Source of the DNA: Allorhizobium sonneratiae
Lineage (GTDB): Bacteria; Pseudomonadota; Alphaproteobacteria; Rhizobiales; Rhizobiaceae
Assembly: GCF_023700755.1 (NCBI RefSeq)
Contig: NZ_JAMKOJ010000003.1
Location: 471,944 to 535,943 of the forward strand
Reading direction: 5' to 3'
Length of the DNA stretch: 64,000 nt
Each line of letters begins with the position of its first letter. Position 1 is the stretch's first letter. The position numbers and the translations under genes are program-made. Below the pieces are notes generated by a model, which was not told the DNA's origin, did no database searches, and worked only from the letters and a program-made list of their open reading frames with translations. This document shows positions 36,544 through 43,945 of the stretch, piece by piece.

Positions 36544-37281
36544 ATGCAGCCTGAACAAATGCGAGCGGCGCGAGCAATCCTTAACTGGTCGCTTGAGCGA
36601 CTTGCGGCAGAATCGGGCGTACACCGAAATACCCTATATAATTTCGAAACCAGTAAATTCGCTGGTAAGCCGGAAACGATTGCAGCGGCCAAGGAGGCTC
36701 TCATGTCGGCAGGTGCTCTTTTTTTTGATAACGATTTGGACGTACCCGCCGTGGGCATACGACGGTTCGAGGTAGGTGATTGGGTCAAGTTTCGGCCGGA
36801 AACTAGAGTCAGATATGATTACGGCATTGCCGCAGACGAACTCGGAGTTGTGATTGGTGTTGAACCGCATCCACCCCAGATGGGACCAACTTACAGAATC
36901 AGCGTCCAATTTGGTGAAAGTCAGCCCTTACCTTATGTGCATAAATTCGAGTATGAGCTTGTTCATCCAGTGATTTCCTCTTTGCCGGAGTTCACTGGAA
37001 CAAGCGGGATGCAAATGATACCGAATGGGCAATTTGTTGCTCGCCCCGCACTCAACGCAAAGCCTCAAATTGAGACCGATTTAGCGAAATTGCCACAAGA
37101 GCTGAGGTCTCTAATCATCATTCCGACCGCTGACCCGCGGCTTCGGGATGAAGTCGAAAAGCGCGGCTTTGCAACAAGAGAAGTGTCACCAACTTTGTGT
37201 TTGTTGTGGAGACAATTCCCCGATGGGGTATTAAAAACCGATTTGTATAGTGGGGCTGCGGACGAAAACTTGGACCACTAG
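36544..37281 (+). CDS. XRE-HTH protein fused to an unknown C-terminal domain
   Basis: 245 residues from ATG 36544 (GGAG 8 bases upstream). Residues 1-60: HTH (QMRAARAILNWSLERLAAES, then HRNTLYNFE). Residues 75-145: a beta-rich module starting FEVGDWVKFRP, with ELGVVIGVEPHPP, resembling an SH3-like barrel. Residues 170-245: a helical/beta tail (LRSLIIIPTADPRLRDEVEK). Base content is lower in GC than the phage structural genes. No known family. Lies next to a repressor-type operator region; could be an accessory regulator or a lysogenic-conversion/defence gene. Confidence 0.6.
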   Translation: MQPEQMRAARAILNWSLERLAAESGVHRNTLYNFETSKFAGKPETIAAAKEALMSAGALFFDNDLDVPAVGIRRFEVGDWVKFRPETRVRYDYGIAADELGVVIGVEPHPPQMGPTYRISVQFGESQPLPYVHKFEYELVHPVISSLPEFTGTSGMQMIPNGQFVARPALNAKPQIETDLAKLPQELRSLIIIPTADPRLRDEVEKRGFATREVSPTLCLLWRQFPDGVLKTDLYSGAADENLDH

Positions 37282-37410
37282 GCGGTAGTTCATGTATTCC
37301 TATTCCGAGAGACTTCATGCCGTCGAGCTTGACATAAAGCTTGGCAAGCGGGTTAAGGCTACCATTCTCTAGTTGTGTTGCCGGTTGGGGTTCATAATAA
37401 GAGGTTGCCG

Positions 37411-37584
37411 ATGAAGCTTTTAGATGGGGTTACTTCTGAAGAAATTTAGCATGTGGACGAAACTGCCACAGATTTTATTCTAAAACTTAAAAGAGTTGGG
37501 TTGGATTTCATTCCCTCTGAAATTCATGTCGTAAATAGCCTATTTTCGAGCAATATGTCCGCAAACTCTGCCTATTATTGTTAA
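37411..37584 (+). pseudogene. small gene interrupted by an amber codon
   Basis: ATG 37411 preceded by a strong GAGG (37401-37404). Reads MKLLDGVTSEEI, then TAG at 37447, then stays open as HVDETATDFILKLKRVGLDF... to TAA 37582-37584. The reading after the stop has a protein-like amphipathic pattern. Probably a decayed small gene; a recoded stop is less likely. It overlaps the repressor tail on the other strand. Confidence 0.4.
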
Positions 37585-38334
37585 GCGATCTAGTGCAACT
37601 GTAAATGATTCAAGCGCTGGATTGTCAGAGATGATTCTAACTTCGGTCGGATTGGAAAACGGAATCCGTTGCAGTCGTTTTATCTGTGGCTCTGCATAGC
37701 CATCGCTGATCGCGTAAACGGCATCGACCGAAAAATGGTTTTGTGACAGGTCGATCAATACACGGTCGCCTGGTTGAAAAGATGGCTGCATACTGTCCCC
37801 GATGACTTCAAAAACGACAGTCTGTGACGGGGAAACCTTTATTTCGTGTCTCAAATAATCCTCGGGTAAAAGCCATTCTGCTACAATTTTGTGGCCGGAA
37901 ACTGTGCCATTGGAAACTGGGACATTTATCAAATCCCCCACAGTTCCGCTGCCCGCGCCAAGGCGCACATCGAGTTCCGGAATGGCGCCATTTACGGCAG
38001 GTTTCCAGCTTTCCCGTGAGTAGTTTTCTATCTCATGTCCGATGGGTTCGTGCTGGTCGGGATCGAAAGAAGACACCAGATTTCCCATTTTCGGCGGGCG
38101 GTTAAATGCCAGCCAATCGAGATTGACCCCAGCCAGTTTACAGAGGGCCGATAGGCTTTCGATGCTTACTTCTGCGCCGCGCTCCCAGTTTCCTACAGCA
38201 CCACGAGTTACCGGCCTGCCATGCGTACTGAGCAACTGGGCCAGTTCTTCCTGGGATTTGAGCTTAAGGATGTCGGTTCGCACCTCTTTGATGCGTTGGC
38301 CGCGGTCCTCATCGATCTTTCTTGTGTTCGTCAT
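37540..38334 (-). CDS. CI-like phage repressor with S24 peptidase domain
   Basis: 264 residues from ATG 38334 (a GTG at 38352 is possible). N-terminal HTH (about 12-70: SQEELAQLLSTHGRPVTRGA then VGNWERG). C-terminal LexA/CI S24 domain: EVIGDSMQPSFQPGDRVLID with catalytic Ser181 and Lys219; an Ala-Gly cleavage candidate in RLGAGSGT (127-128). RecA-stimulated self-cleavage would link prophage induction to the SOS response. Its own operators lie just upstream. Confidence 0.92.
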   Translation of the reverse strand: MTNTRKIDEDRGQRIKEVRTDILKLKSQEELAQLLSTHGRPVTRGAVGNWERGAEVSIESLSALCKLAGVNLDWLAFNRPPKMGNLVSSFDPDQHEPIGHEIENYSRESWKPAVNGAIPELDVRLGAGSGTVGDLINVPVSNGTVSGHKIVAEWLLPEDYLRHEIKVSPSQTVVFEVIGDSMQPSFQPGDRVLIDLSQNHFSVDAVYAISDGYAEPQIKRLQRIPFSNPTEVRIISDNPALESFTVALDRLTIIGRVCGHIARK

Positions 38335-38352
38335 GAGTTCAATATGCCCCAC

Positions 38353-38408
38353 GAAAGAGAAACTTTCATCGAAAGAAATGCTTGCACATTATTGAAAGCT
38401 ATGCTTTC
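38353..38408. promoter_or_regulatory. CI/Cro operator cluster (right cluster), three sites
   Basis: GAAAG-AGAAA-CTTTC (38353-38367), GAAAG-AAATG-CTTGC (38371-38385, one mismatch), GAAAG-CTATG-CTTTC (38394-38408). Placed exactly between the repressor (-) and the Cro-like gene (+), like lambda OR1-3. Same motif as at 36182-36230. Confidence 0.88.
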
Positions 38409-38417
38409 CATGTCCGC

Positions 38418-38675
38418 ATGGAAGATGTTTGCAAACAGGCAATAATTGCGGGTGGAGGGCCGACGCTTTTGGCGAAGGCGCTTGGCGGGATCAGCCCGCA
38501 AGCAATTTCGCAATGGCGACGGATACCGGCTGCGCGTGTTCTTATGGTTGAACGCATTACCCGAATAAGCCGCCATGATCTTCGACCGGACATTTATGGC
38601 CCTCACTTGATTCGGGGTTCCGTCGAAGACCGTGTGTCTGCTGTTTGCTCCCATCTCCCATGCGGGCCTCCGTAG
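38418..38675 (+). CDS. Cro-like regulator (YdaS family)
   Basis: 85 residues from ATG 38418. Short HTH: VCKQAIIAGGGPTLLAKALG, then ISPQAISQWRRIPAARVLMVE, the YdaS/Cro signature. Divergent from the CI-like gene and starts 10 bases after the last operator, so it is the lytic antagonist. C-terminal 15 residues are likely flexible. No clear Shine-Dalgarno sequence. Confidence 0.8.
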   Translation: MEDVCKQAIIAGGGPTLLAKALGGISPQAISQWRRIPAARVLMVERITRISRHDLRPDIYGPHLIRGSVEDRVSAVCSHLPCGPP

Positions 38676-38764
38676 TTCGTCACGGCCCATTCCTCACATT
38701 TTCAGTCACTTCCCACCACGGGAAAAACACCGGGCTTTTCCCGGTGCGGGAAAGGTTTTGTCTT

Positions 38765-39277
38765 ATGAGACATGATGCATGGTTTCACCGGATCAAAGCT
38801 GCGCAGCGGGATTTGATCCGCATGGTGGGCGGAATAGAGCGCGCCGCCGAAATCTCCTCGGTTTCCAAGAGCCATGTCGGGCGGATGAACAATGCCACCG
38901 ACCCGGAGCTGATGCCGATTTCGGTGGTTTTTGCGCTGGAAAGCGAATGCGGTGTGCCGCTGGTGACCTCGGCCATGGCGGAGCTGAACGGGCGGCGGCT
39001 GGCCGATCCCGATGCCGAACGCGCCGCCGACTGGAATGTGCTGGCAAGCTATACCGATGTTGTGCGCAAGGCCGCAGACCTGACCTCCGGCGGGGCGATG
39101 GCGATTGCCGATATGGTGGTGACGCCAGCTGAGGCCCACAAGATGGACAGGGACGCCGCCGAATTGCAGCGCGGCATCGGCCAGTTACGTCAGGCGCTGG
39201 CCGCCGTGATTGCGCGCGGCGGTGAGCGCGTCGGCCTGCACCTGGTGAAAGGGGAGCTGCGCGATGGAACTGTTTGA
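38765..39277 (+). CDS. CII-like phage regulatory protein
   Basis: 170 residues from ATG 38765; the longer upstream frame overlaps cro and is rejected. N half resembles phage CII/CP76-type regulators: AAQRDLIRMVGGIERAAEIS, VSKSHVGRMNNATDP, then VVFALESECGVPLVTSAMAE. C-terminal part (110-170) is helical (LQRGIGQLRQALAAVIARGG). Follows the Cro-like gene in the early right transcript. Confidence 0.6.
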   Translation: MRHDAWFHRIKAAQRDLIRMVGGIERAAEISSVSKSHVGRMNNATDPELMPISVVFALESECGVPLVTSAMAELNGRRLADPDAERAADWNVLASYTDVVRKAADLTSGGAMAIADMVVTPAEAHKMDRDAAELQRGIGQLRQALAAVIARGGERVGLHLVKGELRDGTV

Positions 39278-39437
39278 TGCGCTGCCCGCCGCCGTGCGCG
39301 CCGCCATTGCGCAGGCGGGCTTTCCCTTTCATCCGCATGTTGCATGGCGGTTTTTGCGGCGGGGTGTTTCGCTGGAGCAGGTGGCGCGGCTGATTATGGC
39401 GGCGGACCGGCGTTTGATGCCGCAAGGAGGCCGATAA
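39264..39437 (+). CDS. small early phage protein
   Basis: 57 residues, ATG 39264 overlapping the end of the CII-like gene by 14 bases in another frame. Sequence MELFDALPAAVRAAIAQAG ... GVSLEQVARLIMAADRR suggests a short helical, perhaps HTH-like, protein. GC and codon use match the phage genes. Confidence 0.5.
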   Translation: MELFDALPAAVRAAIAQAGFPFHPHVAWRFLRRGVSLEQVARLIMAADRRLMPQGGR

Positions 39438-39508
39438 TGGCTCCTTGCAAGTTCGCAAAACTGCTGAAGCTAGATCTGTTGGCGCTCCCTCTTTTTCGTG
39501 TGGGGCGC

Positions 39509-39934
39509 TTATGCTGCTTCCAGCCCGATAATCAGTCGCTGCCCCATGGCTCCCAACGCGCTGACCATAAGAGGCAGTTTTGTTCGCACATTCGGATCAA
39601 GCAGCCGTCGAGCCTCTTTCTCATCCTTGTCAATGCGGCGCGCCAGTTCGCTGCGGGAAATATTCGCCTTCTGGAATGTTTCGATCACCGCAATTTTGAG
39701 AGCCGTTTCAGCATCGGGCGTGATCATGGTTCCTGCTGCCGTGGCTTCCGGCAACGGTTGTCCAATTTCCAGATAGGTCAAGAGAATCATTCCGAGTGCA
39801 TCAGACGCCATCTCACGTGCTTCAGCCATGGTGTCGCCTTCCGTGATGGCTTCCGGCACATCGGGAAAGGTTACAACGAAACCGCCTGCCTTTTCCGTCG
39901 GCTCGAAGATGGCCGCATAAGCATAGGTTTTCAT
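39509..39934 (-). CDS. hicB: HicB family antitoxin
   Basis: 141 residues from ATG 39934. N-terminal HicB fold: AAIFEPTEKAGGFVVTFPDV, then EAITEGDTMAEAREMASDAL; C-terminal HTH: ISRSELARRIDKDEKEARRL. Neutralises HicA and represses its own operon. Ordered behind hicA and on the opposite strand to the early phage genes. Confidence 0.92.
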   Translation of the reverse strand: MKTYAYAAIFEPTEKAGGFVVTFPDVPEAITEGDTMAEAREMASDALGMILLTYLEIGQPLPEATAAGTMITPDAETALKIAVIETFQKANISRSELARRIDKDEKEARRLLDPNVRTKLPLMVSALGAMGQRLIIGLEAA

Positions 39935-39996
39935 ACGTGTGCTCCATTCATGCCCGCTTTTGGGCTGCGAATTCATTCTCTATGGGGTGAAGGGCC

Positions 39997-40194
39997 TCAT
40001 GCGAGGCCCAGCGTTTTTTTGATTTTTGCTGCGGTTTTCGGGTCGATTTCCCGGCTGGGAAGAGTGGTGAATTTATCGCCGATAAAGACCATGGCGTGGC
40101 CCCCTTTGCCCTTGGATTTATCGACCCGGAATGAAAGCCCCCGCTTCTTTGCTTCGTCCTTCAATTCGGCAAGGAAGCGGTCTCTTTTGTCCAT
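39997..40194 (-). CDS. hicA: HicA family toxin (mRNA interferase)
   Basis: 65 residues, start ATG 40194 with AGAGA upstream. HicA double-stranded-RNA-binding-like fold: GKGGHAMVFIGDKFTTLP with the catalytic His33, and TAAKIKKTLGL at the end. Cleaves mRNA when unrestrained. Gene order hicA-hicB is usual. Confidence 0.9.
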   Translation of the reverse strand: MDKRDRFLAELKDEAKKRGLSFRVDKSKGKGGHAMVFIGDKFTTLPSREIDPKTAAKIKKTLGLA

Positions 40195-40221
40195 CTTTCT
40201 CTCCGTTTTGATAGACCCAAT

Positions 40222-40273
40222 TTCGGATATTTTTATCCGAATGTCAATGAAGATTCGGATATTTTTATCCGAA
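40222..40273. promoter_or_regulatory. duplicated hicAB operator
   Basis: The 20-bp palindrome TTCGGATATTTTTATCCGAA occurs exactly twice, 40222-40241 and 40254-40273, 32 bp apart (three helical turns). It lies between hicA (-) and the next gene (+). Fits binding by the HicB HTH and autoregulation, and perhaps control of the phage gene to the right. Confidence 0.85.
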
Positions 40274-40292
40274 TTTTGCGGGGGGAATGTGC

Positions 40293-40859
40293 ATGAATGA
40301 GCGTTCCAACTCCGCAAAAGCGCGCGAAGCTGCCCATATCAACCGCCTCAAAGGCATTGCCGAACGATTGCAGGAAGACGTGTGGACGCTTGAGGCGACG
40401 CGCGAGGGTGTGCGGCTGATTGTGCACCGGCCCATGGGTGAGCTGGCGCATGTTGCCACCATTCACCCGGATGCCCTGGATGATGAGCGGGATTTGCTGT
40501 GCGGCGCGCTTGATCATCTGCGGCTGTTTCTCCGGCTGTTCGACCGGGCGGCGGTGACGGTGCGCGATCTGCGCGGCGCGCTGGCCAGTCGGGATGAAGC
40601 AGGGCCGGGTGAGGGGCGCAAAAAGCCGGATCATGCCGCGCAGGCTGCCATTTTGCTGGCCAAGCCCGCGTTTCAGCAGTTTTTGCGGGCGGGTGGCCAG
40701 CCTGCGGTTCACGACACAGACAGCGCCGACGCGGCTTTGAAAGCCCGCCTCGGCATTACCAGCAAAAAACAGATCAATCAGGAAGACCGCGCAAGGGCGG
40801 CCTGGCTCTCGCTGCATGGCGAGTTTGAGGCGTGGCTGCGCGGCGGGGGTGACGTATGA
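40293..40859 (+). CDS. early phage protein, unknown
   Basis: 188 residues, ATG 40293 chosen for the G-rich ribosome site 7 bases upstream. Mostly helical with a basic N terminus (NERSNSAKAREAAHINRLKG) and acidic/hydrophobic middle (DERDLLCGALDHLRLFLRLF). No domain recognised. Overlaps the next gene by 4 bases (ATGA), so part of the early/replication block. Confidence 0.6.
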   Translation: MNERSNSAKAREAAHINRLKGIAERLQEDVWTLEATREGVRLIVHRPMGELAHVATIHPDALDDERDLLCGALDHLRLFLRLFDRAAVTVRDLRGALASRDEAGPGEGRKKPDHAAQAAILLAKPAFQQFLRAGGQPAVHDTDSADAALKARLGITSKKQINQEDRARAAWLSLHGEFEAWLRGGGDV

Positions 40860-41146
40860 GCGGGGATTTGCCGATTATCGATCAGCTTTATGACTGCCAG
40901 AGCGATGCGGAGCGGGCAGACTGGCTGCTGCGCGTGCCGCAGGCGGTGCTGCTGCGCGATGAGATGGCCATTCGTCTGGCCCTTCGGGCGGCGGGCTTTC
41001 TGGCGGGTGTCGATTATCTGGATTGTGAGCTTTCAGCGCTGCGCTCGGTGCGCGGGGCCAAGGGCAGCTGGCGTGATGGCGTGTGCCTGTCTGTCGGCGC
41101 GCTGCGCCAGCATCTGCATCATATCGCGAAAGGGGGTGGGCTGTGA
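40856..41146 (+). CDS. early phage protein, unknown
   Basis: 96 residues. Begins MSGDLPIIDQLYDCQSDAER and looks like a small helical protein. Coupled to both neighbours (ATGA start, GTGA end overlap). No family recognised. Confidence 0.55.
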   Translation: MSGDLPIIDQLYDCQSDAERADWLLRVPQAVLLRDEMAIRLALRAAGFLAGVDYLDCELSALRSVRGAKGSWRDGVCLSVGALRQHLHHIAKGGGL

Positions 41147-42429
41147 GCAGCAATGCCCGTTTCAGCATTATTCCCGGCTGGATTGTCACCGATCCGCGCT
41201 TGCGGGGCAGGGATTTGCAAATCCTCTGCCTGCTGGGCCGCCACACGGACAAGCAGGGCTGGTGCCGCCGTTCTCAGGTGAAGATGGCGGCAGAGCTGGA
41301 GTGTGGCCGCTCCACGGTGCAGGATTCTCTCAATCGCCTGATCGATATCGGCGTGGTGGAGCGGCATGTCGTGACGGTGAACGATGGCCGCGATACGGCG
41401 CATCTCTACCGGGTGATTTATGACCGCGAACCGCCGCAGGGCTATGCACTGGACGCAGATCAGGATGAGGGTGAGGAAGAGGCGGAATTAGAAAATTATT
41501 CTAACACCCCTGCCGGTGAGGCGGCACCCCCTGCCGGTATACCGGCACCCCCTGCCGGTCTAGAACCGGCACCCCCTGCCGGTCCAGAACCGGCACCTAT
41601 TAACGACCCTCTTAGAACGACCCTCTCTGAACGTAACGGCGGGCGTGGGCGCGGGGAGCAGGAGAAGAAAAATTTTTCTTCTCTTTCGCAAGAGCCGGAG
41701 CCGCAAGCGTCACGCCGGGCGGATCGGGAAAAGGCCGAACGGCTGTTTCTGCGCTGGCTGAAGCTGTGGCCCGGCGAGGGCAGCGTCGATTTCGCCCGAA
41801 ACACGTGGATGTCGCTTTCGCCGGAGGAGCAGGCGGCCTGCCTGGAGCAGACGCCGCTCTATCTCGGCTGGGCGGAGCGCGCCATCACGGCCCCTGCGGT
41901 CTATCTCAAAAACCGGGCCTGGGAGGATTTGCCTGCCGATATCGCTGAGCAGCTGGAACCGACCCATGCACCGGCGGGCTTTTGCGGCAAGCTGTGGATG
42001 GGGCGGTGGTTTCAGGAGCTTCTCGGCCCGCCGACCGGGCGGTTTCTGATCACGCGCACCGAGGAGGTGCAGATTGCCTCGGGCCGGATCAGCCGGGAAA
42101 CGCTGCTGCGGGAAAAGCGGCTGCGCCACGGCTGGCCGGTGGCGAACAGGATGCTGGAACAGGCCCGGATATGCGAGCCTTTCATCACCTCGCTGGCGCT
42201 GAAGCCGCATGTTGCGGGCTTTCAGTCCGTCAACCGGGACAGCGATCTGTTTGCCGCATGGCAGCGGCTGCATGAGCGGCGCGGCTGGCCACAGATTCAG
42301 CGTCCGCTGCAGCATGTGTGGATGCCGCCGGTGGCCGCCGATGCCGCCGATCTCGATGCTGCGGTGGAAGCGGCCTTGGCGAATTTTGAACAGGCAATCA
42401 GCGAAGGGCGTGGACATGAGGCTGCTTGA
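41143..42429 (+). CDS. HTH replication-initiator-like phage protein
   Basis: 428 residues from GTG 41143. N-terminal winged HTH of the replication/DnaT-like type: FSIIPGWIVTDPRLRGRDLQ, then MAAELECGRSTVQDSLNRLI. Middle region (about 120-160) is a repeated Pro/Ala linker encoded by iteron-like repeats. C-terminal 250 residues are a basic/helical region (LKLWPGEGSVDFARNTW...) of unknown fold. Lambda O-like initiators have this layout: N-terminal HTH, origin inside the gene. Role inferred. Confidence 0.6.
   Translation: MSSNARFSIIPGWIVTDPRLRGRDLQILCLLGRHTDKQGWCRRSQVKMAAELECGRSTVQDSLNRLIDIGVVERHVVTVNDGRDTAHLYRVIYDREPPQGYALDADQDEGEEEAELENYSNTPAGEAAPPAGIPAPPAGLEPAPPAGPEPAPINDPLRTTLSERNGGRGRGEQEKKNFSSLSQEPEPQASRRADREKAERLFLRWLKLWPGEGSVDFARNTWMSLSPEEQAACLEQTPLYLGWAERAITAPAVYLKNRAWEDLPADIAEQLEPTHAPAGFCGKLWMGRWFQELLGPPTGRFLITRTEEVQIASGRISRETLLREKRLRHGWPVANRMLEQARICEPFITSLALKPHVAGFQSVNRDSDLFAAWQRLHERRGWPQIQRPLQHVWMPPVAADAADLDAAVEAALANFEQAISEGRGHEAA
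41503..41597 (+). repeat. iteron-like direct repeats inside the replication gene
   Basis: Unit CGGCACCCCCTGCCGGT at 41522-41538, 41543-41559 and 41567-41583, an earlier shortened copy ending at 41517, and a half copy after 41590. Ends are spaced 21, 21 and 24 bp (about two helical turns). Copies at 41541-41559 and 41565-41583 are flanked so that ACCGGCA / TGCCGGT forms an inverted repeat. In protein they encode APPAG-type repeats. Confidence 0.75.
41663..41682. repeat. AT-rich perfect palindrome next to the iterons
   Basis: AGAAGAAAAATTTTTCTTCT, a perfect 20-bp palindrome in an otherwise GC-rich gene, 80 bp right of the iterons. Good candidate for the melted segment of an origin. Confidence 0.65.
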
Positions 42430-43060
42430 GGAAAACCGGATCACGCTTCGCGGCCAGGAGAAGCTGGAGCGGATTGCTGCCGAACAGGCAGGCGTGAGGC
42501 GCTGGCTGCACATGGCCAGCCGCGATGTGGTGGCCAAGGCCCCGGATCAGGCGCAATGGATTTGCCTTCGGGTGATGACCGGGCGGGAAATGGCTGTGGA
42601 AAACTTTCTGGCCGGGATGAATATCGAAGCGCTGGTGGCAACCCGCAAAGGCAAGGAACATTACCGGCGCGGGCGCAAAATTCCAGCCGTCGATATGCCG
42701 GTTCTGGTGGGTTATGTGCCGGTGAACTGCGTGGTGAGCGGCGCGGCCATGGCCGGTTTGAAGGCGGTGGAGCATGTGACCGGCGTGCTGGGAAGCTGGG
42801 AGGCACCCTTTGCCATTCGGGGCGATTTTATCAATCGTTACAAGGACAAGGCCGCTGCGGGTGCCTATGATTACGAGCGTCAGGGCATGGCGGTGCGCCG
42901 TGGCCAGAAGGTCAGGATCACCGAAGGCCCGTTTGCCACGCTGGACGGCGAGGTGGTGACGCCCAGCGAAAGCGGCATAGGCGACGTTGTGGTGGAGGTT
43001 GAAATGATGGGCCGAAAAATTCCTGTGTTGATGCCTCTTGCATTCCTCGGCGACGTGTGA
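42416..43060 (+). CDS. NusG-like transcription antiterminator of the phage
   Basis: 214 residues from ATG 42416, overlapping the initiator-like gene by 14 bases. NGN-like domain at about 45-150 (QWICLRVMTGREMAVENFLA... RGRKIPAVDMPVLVGYVPV) and a C-terminal KOW-like module (VRRGQKVRITEGPFATLDGE ... GRKIPVLMPL). This is the domain order of NusG/RfaH. Just downstream lies a strong terminator and then the late genes, the position of lambda Q. Expected role: make RNA polymerase read through. Confidence 0.8.
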   Translation: MRLLEENRITLRGQEKLERIAAEQAGVRRWLHMASRDVVAKAPDQAQWICLRVMTGREMAVENFLAGMNIEALVATRKGKEHYRRGRKIPAVDMPVLVGYVPVNCVVSGAAMAGLKAVEHVTGVLGSWEAPFAIRGDFINRYKDKAAAGAYDYERQGMAVRRGQKVRITEGPFATLDGEVVTPSESGIGDVVVEVEMMGRKIPVLMPLAFLGDV

Positions 43061-43225
43061 TTCTTTTTGCGCATTGGATGAGCTGATGATCCTGCTAGTG
43101 AGCCTCTGAGAACGCGGTAGAACGCGGGGAGAAATCCTGAGGTTGGTACACCGGTCAGCCCCCGCCCTGACGCAAGCCAAAAGGCAGAGCGTTTCAGGGC
43201 CGGTGCGTAAGCTATGTCCAGACAC

Positions 43226-43250
43226 AAGGCGGCCAGAGGGTCGCCTTTTT
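43226..43250 (+). terminator. intrinsic terminator before the late genes
   Basis: AAGGCGGCC - AGAG - GGTCGCCTT: nine base pairs including one G-U, tetraloop AGAG, then five T ending at 43250. It precedes the HNH gene and follows the NusG-like gene; likely the control point for late expression. Confidence 0.8.
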
Positions 43251-43261
43251 CGTTTAGAGAT

Positions 43262-43591
43262 ATGGCGATAGATCAAAGATCAGATGCGGCCAAGGGCTGG
43301 CGCTCCTGGTATTACACCTCGGCATGGCGGGCGGTGCGGGCAACCCAGCTCAAGCGGGAACCCTATTGCCGCATGTGCCGTCAGCAGGGAAAGCTGGTGA
43401 AGGCTTTCATCTGCGATCACGTCGAGCGCCACAACGGCAACCCGGACAGGTTCTGGAACGGGCCTTTCCAGAGCCTGTGCAAGAAACACCATGACGCAAC
43501 CAAGCAGAGGCAGGAGCTTCGCGGTTTCTCCACGGCAATGGGTGCCGATGGCTGGCCGACCGATCCGCGACACCCGGCGAACCGGGCCTGA
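43262..43591 (+). CDS. HNH endonuclease
   Basis: 109 residues from ATG 43262; ATG 43214 is also in frame but would include the terminator in coding sequence. Motifs: CRMCRQQGKLVKAFICDHVE (two Cys plus the DH of HNH) and NPDRFWNGPFQSLCKKHHDA (Asn, Cys, His). HK97-type phages place such a nuclease beside terminase for packaging cuts. Confidence 0.85.
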   Translation: MAIDQRSDAAKGWRSWYYTSAWRAVRATQLKREPYCRMCRQQGKLVKAFICDHVERHNGNPDRFWNGPFQSLCKKHHDATKQRQELRGFSTAMGADGWPTDPRHPANRA

Positions 43592-43599
43592 CCCTCGGC

Positions 43600-43631
43600 G
43601 GGCCGGGCAGGGCCGGGCCGGGGGGGGTGGG
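43600..43631 (+). other. G-quadruplex-forming tract
   Basis: Five GGG runs with two-base loops (GGGCCGGGCAGGGCCGGG...) followed by a run of eight G and another GGG; fits the canonical G4 pattern on the plus strand. Sits just past the HNH stop. Confidence 0.6.
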
Positions 43632-43652
43632 TCAGCCCCAAAGGCCATCCCC

Positions 43653-43678
43653 ACCCCGCACCGGCGTCGGGGGTTTTT
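43653..43678 (+). terminator. terminator after the HNH gene
   Basis: CCCCG ... CGGGG stem followed by GTTTTTG. Separates the HNH gene from the restriction cassette, unless late antitermination overrides it. Confidence 0.6.
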
Positions 43679-43945
43679 GTGTGCGGAGTGGAAATTGAAG
43701 GCAAAAAGCCACAGCAGGAGGTGTGGTCTCAAAATGAGGGTGAGCGAGGGGTAAGGTGGCTGGGCCGCGCAATTGCGCAAAGCCTGGAGGAAATCTGTTG
43801 CAGAAATCTCCTGCATATATCTGATTTTTAAGACATTTTATGTAAAGCTGCCGCACTACCGTGTCGCCGACGCTACAAGAGTAAAAGGCTAAGGCAGTGC
43901 ATTTTATGGATACACAATTGTTTAACCATGCGCTACAGTCACGCC

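Larger units (their letters stand above)
43592..43945. other. boundary between HNH and the restriction cassette
   Basis: No gene supported. Contains a G-tract run (43600-43631), a terminator (43653-43678) and an AT-rich stretch up to the RHH gene, the start of the inserted cassette. Confidence 0.55.

Noticed and set aside
36135..36788. 217-codon minus-strand ORF across the XRE-fusion start
   Set aside because: Overlaps operators and the better supported gene; Cys/Lys-rich without family or start signal.
41503..41597. CRISPR or transposon end
   Set aside because: Units too short with no spacers; better explained as iterons or a coding Pro-rich linker.
43214..43261. Earlier start for the HNH gene
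   Set aside because: Would place the strong terminator 43226-43250 inside coding sequence; the later ATG is preferred, though not proven.
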